From assembly GCA_964011675.1 (NCBI GenBank), contig CAXGPR010000011.1:1-59039 (forward strand): a stretch of DNA of 59,039 bases, in the 5' to 3' direction. The stretch comes from GCA-2693325 sp964011675 (GTDB taxonomy: Bacteria; Latescibacterota; UBA2968; UBA8231). The notes beneath the pieces are model-generated. The model was not told the origin of the DNA. It worked only from the letters and a program-made list of their open reading frames with translations, and did no database searches. Positions within the stretch are counted from its first letter, which is position 1. Every line of letters begins with the position of its first letter. The translations under genes were made by a program, and so were the position numbers. This document shows positions 54,178-59,039 of the stretch, piece by piece.

Positions 54178-55013
54178 TGAAAAGCTTAAACCTAGGAGAC
54201 GTAGAAGTTGTTCATATAAACGGGGGATTCTTCCGTTTAGACGGCGGCACGATGTTCGGCGTAGTTCCTAAAACGATGTGGAAAAAACGGACAACCTGTG
54301 ATAGCCGAAACCGCGTCCGCTTGGCCTGCAATTGTCTTCTCGTGCGTACACCTGACGTTTTAGCTCTGATTGACACAGGTTTTGGAACACGTTTTGACGA
54401 CCAATCCAGAGATATATATGGTGTTGAAGACATCACCATCCACGATTCTCTAACCGAAGCCAATACCGTACCAGAAGATATTGATCTAGTCGTATTCACT
54501 CATTTACACTTCGATCATCTAGCAGGAAGCCTGCGCGAGATTGAGGGAACACTACAGGCCACCTTTCCCCGCGCGACACACTGCGTGCAGAGAGGAGAAT
54601 GGCGAGACGCGTACGACGGACGCAGCACGATGAGGAGTAGCTATCGTCCCACCGATCTGGACGCACTCAAATCGCAAGTCGCGCTCAATCTGCTTTACGG
54701 CGACAGCGAGTTAACGCCTCATATCTCCACTTTTCTCACCGGAGGACACACCGAATGGCATCAGGGCATCGTAGTGACAGGTAGAGATCAGCGGCTTATT
54801 TTCCCGGGCGACCTCCTACCTACTCGTACGCATCTACGAACCTTTTGGAATATGGCTTACGATATCTTCCCCCTGCAGACCATTGAGCGAAAAAAGCAGT
54901 GTATAAGAGACGCTATCCGCAACGATTGGATTATCGCATGGGACCACGACCCCGAACAACCCTGGAGTCGTTTAGAAAAAGTAGACGAACATATCGTAGC
55001 AAGGAACGTATAA
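54177..55013 (+). CDS. MBL-fold metallo-hydrolase
   Basis: 278 aa, cytoplasmic. The metal-binding motif is HLHFDH near residue 109 (HxHxDH) followed by GGHTEWHQGIVV, PGDLLP and WDHDPE, the usual second, third and fourth metal ligands of the lactonase/glyoxalase-like branch. ALIDTGFG near residue 63 is also typical of quorum-quenching-type lactonases. In this operon (sugar kinase, small protein, dehydrogenase) a sugar-lactone or phosphoester substrate is as likely as a signalling lactone. Substrate unknown. Confidence 0.87.
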   Translation: MKSLNLGDVEVVHINGGFFRLDGGTMFGVVPKTMWKKRTTCDSRNRVRLACNCLLVRTPDVLALIDTGFGTRFDDQSRDIYGVEDITIHDSLTEANTVPEDIDLVVFTHLHFDHLAGSLREIEGTLQATFPRATHCVQRGEWRDAYDGRSTMRSSYRPTDLDALKSQVALNLLYGDSELTPHISTFLTGGHTEWHQGIVVTGRDQRLIFPGDLLPTRTHLRTFWNMAYDIFPLQTIERKKQCIRDAIRNDWIIAWDHDPEQPWSRLEKVDEHIVARNV

Positions 55014-55118
55014 AAAGCATTTTCCACGTAGTTCAAAGGGCTCATCTTCTACGTCCTGTCAACCACGATACGTTCGAAGCAAATTCACTCCTGAACCAGA
55101 CCAAGCTTAGGAGATACC

Positions 55119-55379
55119 ATGGCACTTGAAGTCATTGAAATCACCCCCAAACATAGGGATTTACTCAACCGTCTGGGCGAGCTTATCCCCGATCTCGACC
55201 CCAATACGCCTGCGAGCCTGCAGCGCGTTTTTGGCCTCGGCCTCATCGCGCTTACGATGCAGATAACTAATCGAGCCAAACAGCAGCGCCAAGATGCTCT
55301 TGTAGACGAACTGGGTGCTCTTGCCCGCGAGATGGTTGAAGCGGAGGGCTGGGATACAGAAGGAGAAGGAAACCAATGA
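55119..55379 (+). CDS. Small protein of unknown function
   Basis: 86 aa with TTAGGAGATACC in front of the ATG (good Shine-Dalgarno, GGAG 6 nt away). Predicted helical and acidic at the C-terminus (EAEGWDTEGEGNQ); it has TPASLQRVFGLGLIALTMQI in the middle. No known family. It overlaps the SDR gene by 4 nt, so translation is probably coupled, which supports it being a real gene. The 105 nt before it (after the MBL gene) hold nothing recognised. Confidence 0.7.
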   Translation: MALEVIEITPKHRDLLNRLGELIPDLDPNTPASLQRVFGLGLIALTMQITNRAKQQRQDALVDELGALAREMVEAEGWDTEGEGNQ

Positions 55380-56161
55380 TTGAACTTCCATCTGACACGA
55401 CAGACCTGTTTCGGCTCAATGATCAAGTTGCGCTTGTAACAGGAGGCACAAAGGGCTTGGGATTAGCCATGGCGACGGCGCTGTCTGGCGCAGGCGCAAA
55501 CGTAGCTATCAGCAGTCGCCATATAGAAGAGGCTCAAACAGTTGCGCAGCAAATCGGCGAACAAACGGGAGGACACGTCCTTGCCGTACAAGCAGATGTC
55601 GCACATATCCAACAGGTAGAAGACTCCGTTGAGAAAACCTTAGACACCTATGGCCAGTTGGATATTCTCGTAAACAATGCCGGAATCAACATTCGTTCCC
55701 CCATCGCCGAGCTCAGCGACAGCGATTGGGAAGCGGTTATTGCAACCAATCTAACCGGCCCCATGTACTATTGCCGTGCTGTCGGTCGCCACATGTTGAA
55801 ACGGGGCTACGGACGCGTTATCAACTTGGGATCCACTCTGTCGCACATCTCCATTGTAGACCGCACATCCTATGCGTCCAGCAAGGGCGGCATCGTCCAA
55901 CTCACGCGTACACTTGCCCTAGAATGGGCCACAGATGGCATCACCGTCAATGCCATCTGCCCTGGTCCCTTTGCCACTCCAATAAACCAAATACTTCTCG
56001 AAGACCCAACTAAAGCACAGGAAATGCAATCTAAGGTACCAATGAGGCGCTGGGGCAATCCAGCAGAATTAGCCACAACCGTACTTTACTTCGCCTCCAA
56101 GGCCTCAAGCTTTACGACGGGATCTGTACTGCTTGTCGATGGCGGGTACACTTGTCAATGA
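55376..56161 (+). CDS. SDR-family oxidoreductase, gluconate 5-dehydrogenase-like
   Basis: 261 aa classical short-chain dehydrogenase. The cofactor loop is TGGTKGLGLAMA near residue 25; NNAG lies near residue 100; the catalytic Ser (LGSTLS) and YASSK (Tyr-x3-Lys) follow; the end has PGPFATPIN and VLLVDGGYTCQ. The Arg pair in SSRH and the GTKGLGLAMA style resemble gluconate 5-dehydrogenases and 3-oxoacyl-ACP reductase relatives. It would oxidise or reduce a sugar acid or similar. Last gene of the operon. Confidence 0.85.
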   Translation: MIELPSDTTDLFRLNDQVALVTGGTKGLGLAMATALSGAGANVAISSRHIEEAQTVAQQIGEQTGGHVLAVQADVAHIQQVEDSVEKTLDTYGQLDILVNNAGINIRSPIAELSDSDWEAVIATNLTGPMYYCRAVGRHMLKRGYGRVINLGSTLSHISIVDRTSYASSKGGIVQLTRTLALEWATDGITVNAICPGPFATPINQILLEDPTKAQEMQSKVPMRRWGNPAELATTVLYFASKASSFTTGSVLLVDGGYTCQ

Positions 56162-56639
56162 GAGAGGGGGGCACACATGGGCGGTCCCCTTATTCTTACC
56201 TATCCTCACTTTTGACTCACATCTATGCAAACCTATGGCGACCTACTCCCCGCAGTGTGCATAAGACTCAAGACCGGCTAAACACTCATCGAGCGCTCTT
56301 ATTCACTCACAAAAGATTGCGCACCGGAAAGTAATCACACATCCGACGTTTATTTTCCCGCCTTTAACACATTCAACTCAATCATTTCAACCATTGTGCT
56401 TGACGCAAATTGAGCACACATTCCCATTATGAGAATATATTATTCGTATTTCTATATTTGATAAAAATTTATCTAATTAATTTTATTGACTTTATGCTAA
56501 AATAATAATAAATGTATATGGTATTTTTCTCATTATAAGAATTAAATTGGAAAACTCGACTCTTTTTCAACATACCCTATTTATCCGTAAAAGTATGATT
56601 AAGCACAACTTACGAAAAAGACTAGATTATTTACAAAAT
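56162..56639 (+). promoter_or_regulatory. AT-rich region upstream of groES with possible activator sites
   Basis: About 480 nt without a gene, very AT-rich from 56420 to 56620. It contains TGTGCT at 56395-56400 and AGCACA at 56413-56418 (inverted, 12-nt spacer). A related half-site AAGCACAA lies at 56601-56608. A 12-mer direct repeat with one mismatch (CATTATGAGAAT at 56425, CATTATAAGAAT at 56531) recurs 106 bp apart. These could be enhancer-binding-protein sites for the sigma-54 promoter downstream. No CIRCE element was found. Confidence 0.4.
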
Positions 56640-56656
56640 CTGGCACGAACCTTGCA
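56640..56656 (+). promoter_or_regulatory. Sigma-54 (-24/-12) promoter of groESL
   Basis: CTGGCACGAACCTTGCA matches the RpoN consensus (YTGGCACG-N4-TTGCW) almost perfectly; GG and GC are separated by exactly 10 nt. It lies 50 nt before the groES ATG, so the expected start of transcription is about 56667 with a 39-nt leader that carries GGAGG at 56694-56698. Confidence 0.8.
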
Positions 56657-56705
56657 AAGGCAATAACAGTTTATATTACGTAACCCCACAACGGAGGCTG
56701 TTAAC

Positions 56706-57002
56706 ATGGCAAAAATCAACATTCGTCCGCTGTCTGATCGCGTTCTCGTTAAGCGTTTGGACGAAGCAGAAGAACAGAGCGTTGGAGGAATCATCATCCC
56801 CGACACGGCGAAAGAGAAGCCGCAAGAAGCTGAAGTCGTCGCAATCGGCCCCGGTCGTCTTGAAGACGGCAACCGAGTTGCGCCTGAGGTAAGTAAAGGT
56901 GACAAAGTCCTCATCGGGAAATACTCGGGCACAGAGGTCAAAGTAGACGGCGATGATTACTTGATCATGCGCGAAGACGATATCCTCGCCATTGTTGGCT
57001 AA
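56706..57002 (+). CDS. groS: Co-chaperonin GroES
   Basis: 98 aa, cytoplasmic seven-subunit lid of the chaperonin. IRPLSDRVLVKRLDEAEEQS and GGIIIPDTAKEKPQEAEVVA (mobile loop) and YSGTEVKVDGDDYLIMREDD are all conserved. GGAGG 7 nt upstream of the ATG. It is the first gene of groES-groEL, 34 nt before groEL, driven by the sigma-54-type promoter. Confidence 0.97.
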   Translation: MAKINIRPLSDRVLVKRLDEAEEQSVGGIIIPDTAKEKPQEAEVVAIGPGRLEDGNRVAPEVSKGDKVLIGKYSGTEVKVDGDDYLIMREDDILAIVG

Positions 57003-57036
57003 TTAGCAAAAACAGAGATCAAGGAGATTTTACATC

Positions 57037-58656
57037 ATGGCAGCAAAGCAAATTGCTTTTCGCGAGGATGCTCGCGACAAAATTTTGTCCGGCGTGCAGC
57101 AACTCAGTCGCGCCGTTAAAGTCACCCTAGGACCGCGCGGTCGCAACGTCGTCATTTCCAAGAGTTGGGGCTCACCGACGGTCACCAAAGACGGCGTCTC
57201 CGTAGCAAAGGAAATCGAATTACCCGACGCGTACGAAAACATGGGTGCCCAAATGGTCAAGGAAGTCGCTTCAAAGACTTCCGACGTGGCCGGAGACGGC
57301 ACCACGACGGCTACCGTATTGGCCGAAGCAGTTTACTCTCAGGGACTCAAGGCTGTAACCTCTGGTTTTTCTGCGATGGAGATCAAGCGCGGCATTGATA
57401 AGGCTGTTGCAGAAGTCGTCACCAGCCTGCAGAGCTTAAGCAAGAAAGTCAAAGATCACAGCGAAGTCGCTCAGGTCGGTACAATCTCTGCTAACGGCGA
57501 CGATGCCATTGGCGAGTTGATCGCCGAAGCAATGGATAAAGTCGGCAAGGACGGCACAATTACGGTCGAAGAAGCCAAGAGCACCGAAACCACGCTCGAC
57601 GTTGTCGAAGGTATGCAGTTTGATCGCGGATATCTCTCGCCATACTTCGTTACAGACCAAGAGAGTATGGAAACAGTTCTGGAGGACGCCTATCTGCTCA
57701 TTCACGAGAGTAAGATCTCAAACCTGAAAGACATGCTTCCCCTGCTTGAGAAAGTTTCAAAAGCAGGAAAGCCTCTGCTCGTTATAGCCGAAGATGTCGA
57801 AGGCGAAGCACTGGCCACGCTCGTAGTCAATAAGATTCGCGGCACACTGCAGATAGCTGCGGTGAAAGCTCCTGGCTACGGCGACCGCCGTAAGGCCATG
57901 TTGCAGGATTTAGCCGTGCTGACGGGCGGAACTGTGATTACTGAAGATCTCGGCATCTCGCTCGATAGCGTGCAGTTGAGTGACCTAGGTAAGACCAAGC
58001 GCGTTGTAATCGACAAAGACAACACTACAATTGTTGAAGGTGCCGGCAAGAATGCTGACATTAAAGGCCGCGTAGAGCAGATTCGTCGCCAAATAGAGGA
58101 AACCACTTCGGACTACGATCAAGAGAAGTTGCAGGAGCGCTTAGCCAAGTTGGCCGGAGGCGTTGCAGTCATTTCCGTAGGCGCTGCTACAGAGGCGGAA
58201 ATGAAGGAAAAAAAGGCACGCGTAGAGGATGCACTACACGCAACACGCGCAGCCGTTGAAGAAGGAATAGTGCCTGGCGGAGGCGTTGCACTGGTTCGAG
58301 GTATCGCTAAGATTGCCGATATGACGGGCGAAACAGACGGCGAGACAGCAGGCATCAAGATAGTTCGCCGTGCGCTAGAGGAACCGCTGCGTCAGATTTC
58401 GAGCAATGCCGGTTTTGAAGGAGCTGTAGTGGTAGAGAGCGTAGCCTCGAAAAGGGGTTCCCACGGCTTTAATGCACGCTCCGAGGAATACGGTGACATG
58501 GTTAAGATGGGCGTTATTGACCCGACCAAGGTCGTACGTACTGCGCTGACTAATGCTGCGAGCATTGCCGGCCTGCTGCTGACGACCGATGCCCTTATCA
58601 CCGACGAAGAGGAAGAAAAAGACGAAGGTAATAGCCATGGCCATCATCACCACTAG
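57037..58656 (+). CDS. groL: Chaperonin GroEL with His-rich tail
   Basis: 539 aa, ATP-dependent folding chamber. VTLGPRGRNVVISKSWGSPT, AGDGTTTATVLAEA (ATP-binding), VEEGIVPGGGVALVRG and EGAVVVESVA are conserved. The C-terminus is EEEKDEGNSHGHHHH in place of the usual Gly-Gly-Met repeats, so it would present a metal-binding tail inside the cavity. A His-rich tail is known from actinobacterial GroEL1. AAGGAGA lies 9 nt before the ATG. A strong terminator follows. Confidence 0.96.
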   Translation: MAAKQIAFREDARDKILSGVQQLSRAVKVTLGPRGRNVVISKSWGSPTVTKDGVSVAKEIELPDAYENMGAQMVKEVASKTSDVAGDGTTTATVLAEAVYSQGLKAVTSGFSAMEIKRGIDKAVAEVVTSLQSLSKKVKDHSEVAQVGTISANGDDAIGELIAEAMDKVGKDGTITVEEAKSTETTLDVVEGMQFDRGYLSPYFVTDQESMETVLEDAYLLIHESKISNLKDMLPLLEKVSKAGKPLLVIAEDVEGEALATLVVNKIRGTLQIAAVKAPGYGDRRKAMLQDLAVLTGGTVITEDLGISLDSVQLSDLGKTKRVVIDKDNTTIVEGAGKNADIKGRVEQIRRQIEETTSDYDQEKLQERLAKLAGGVAVISVGAATEAEMKEKKARVEDALHATRAAVEEGIVPGGGVALVRGIAKIADMTGETDGETAGIKIVRRALEEPLRQISSNAGFEGAVVVESVASKRGSHGFNARSEEYGDMVKMGVIDPTKVVRTALTNAASIAGLLLTTDALITDEEEEKDEGNSHGHHHH

Positions 58657-58677
58657 CTTTTCTCGGTAGACACAACG

Positions 58678-58718
58678 GAAACGGCGGTCGGATTAATCCG
58701 ACCGCCGTTTCTCTTTTT
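58678..58718 (+). terminator. Rho-independent terminator of groESL
   Basis: 16-bp inverted repeat (arms 58678-58693 and 58696-58711, GC-rich core) followed by TCTTTTT on the plus strand, 22 nt after the groEL stop. It also separates groEL from the convergent fliN. Confidence 0.9.
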
Positions 58719-58730
58719 AGACACTATTTG

Positions 58731-59024
58731 CTAAACGATTTCCAAGAGTTGAACACCGTAGCTATCCCCCACTAAAACTAGTTTACCGCGCGCAAAAAGC
58801 TTGCCATTTACAAGCACGTCAACGGGGTCTGTAACCGAACGATCTGTGTGAATGAGTGATTCTTCAGACAACGCAGATGCATCCTCAACGGTCATGTCAG
58901 CCCGTCCCCATTCTACCGATATACGCACTTCAACTCCACCAATTCCTGAGAGCGATTGACTGGTTTCCACATCTGTTTTCTCTTGTCTTTCTACTATATT
59001 CTCGTCTACATCTTCCGCTTTCAT
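58731..59024 (-). CDS. fliN: Flagellar motor switch protein FliN
   Basis: 97 aa with an acidic N-terminal 25 residues followed by a SpoA (FliN C-terminal) domain: VEVRISVEWGRADMTVEDAS, then SLIHTDRSVTDPVDVLVNGK and LFARGKLVLVGDSYGVQLLE. FliN forms the C-ring base with FliM (encoded 55 kb away at 2595). 97 aa is within the range for short FliN proteins. It faces groEL with 74 nt between the stop codons; upstream flagellar genes would lie beyond the window end. Confidence 0.9.
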   Translation of the reverse strand: MKAEDVDENIVERQEKTDVETSQSLSGIGGVEVRISVEWGRADMTVEDASALSEESLIHTDRSVTDPVDVLVNGKLFARGKLVLVGDSYGVQLLEIV

Positions 59025-59039
59025 AAACGCCCTTGTCTA

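Noticed and set aside
56162..56210. Possible terminator after the SDR gene
   Set aside because: The G-run and C-run could pair over about 5-6 bp with a long loop, but the structure is too weak to list.
56162..56705. CIRCE (HrcA) operator upstream of groES
   Set aside because: No TTAGCACTC-N9-GAGTGCTAA or close variant was found; the AGCACA dyad has different sequence and spacing.
1..59039. tRNA, rRNA, CRISPR array or insertion sequence
   Set aside because: No cloverleaf-like gene, no repeated spacer-repeat pattern and no transposase-like protein was recognised on either strand; a covariance-model search was not possible.

Overview
The window looks like a chromosome segment of an uncultured Gram-negative, flagellated bacterium with roughly 50% GC. 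Several traits recall the FCB superphylum and its candidate-phylum relatives such as Latescibacterota. These are secreted proteins ending in FlgD-like Ig domains ('QNYPNPFN' and 'TPNGDGVND' motifs), many lipoproteins, CRTAC1/ASPIC-UnbV beta-propellers, DUF2723 and YfhO membrane proteins and a DUF6785/6784-type membrane protein. The flagellar genes fliS, fliM and fliN are scattered. The phylum guess is an inference from family content; no rRNA is present to test it.

Layout. 0.1-1.9 kb: an ABC-2 exporter pair (minus). 1.9-5.3 kb: fliS (minus) divergent from fliM, a small membrane protein and an ARPP-1-like protein. 5.4-12.3 kb: housekeeping genes on plus, namely mltG, a PcrA/UvrD helicase, a sugar-phosphate nucleotidyltransferase, and mtaB and miaB overlapping by 4 nt. 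12.3-15.8 kb: a secreted di-heme protein and a glucose/sorbosone-dehydrogenase-like protein, both with '-LLK' FlgD-like tails, ending at a perfect bidirectional terminator.

15.9-39.4 kb: a block of thirteen minus-strand genes for envelope and secreted proteins. It holds a histidine-rich membrane protein fused to TPRs and four paralogous discoidin-like proteins, all ending in '-AY' after a FlgD-like domain. It also holds a five-gene chain with overlapping ends (TPR lipoprotein, two CRTAC1 proteins, TPR lipoprotein, parvulin PPIase), an outer-membrane beta-barrel candidate, a lipoprotein and a CBM9-like secreted protein. I read it as a surface system whose secreted proteins carry at least three kinds of C-terminal tail.

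39.7-41.7 kb: a polytopic DUF6785/6784-like protein (plus). 41.8-46.8 kb: an AddB-like pseudo-helicase, an intact UvrD-like helicase and a PD-(D/E)XK nuclease gene broken by five in-frame stops and a frameshift. 46.9-52.8 kb: a lone PTS EIIA protein, then an SGNH hydrolase - YfhO - DUF2723 operon. 53.2-56.2 kb: a plus-strand operon of heptose-kinase-like GHMP kinase, MBL-fold hydrolase, small protein and SDR dehydrogenase. 56.2-58.7 kb: groES-groEL behind a near-consensus sigma-54 promoter, with a His-rich GroEL tail. 58.7-59.0 kb: fliN (minus).

Most notable points: the '-AY' family and its neighbouring barrel and lipoprotein, the decayed nuclease beside intact helicase genes, sigma-54 control of groESL, and the TPR-fused histidine-rich membrane protein. 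No tRNA, rRNA, CRISPR or insertion sequence was seen.
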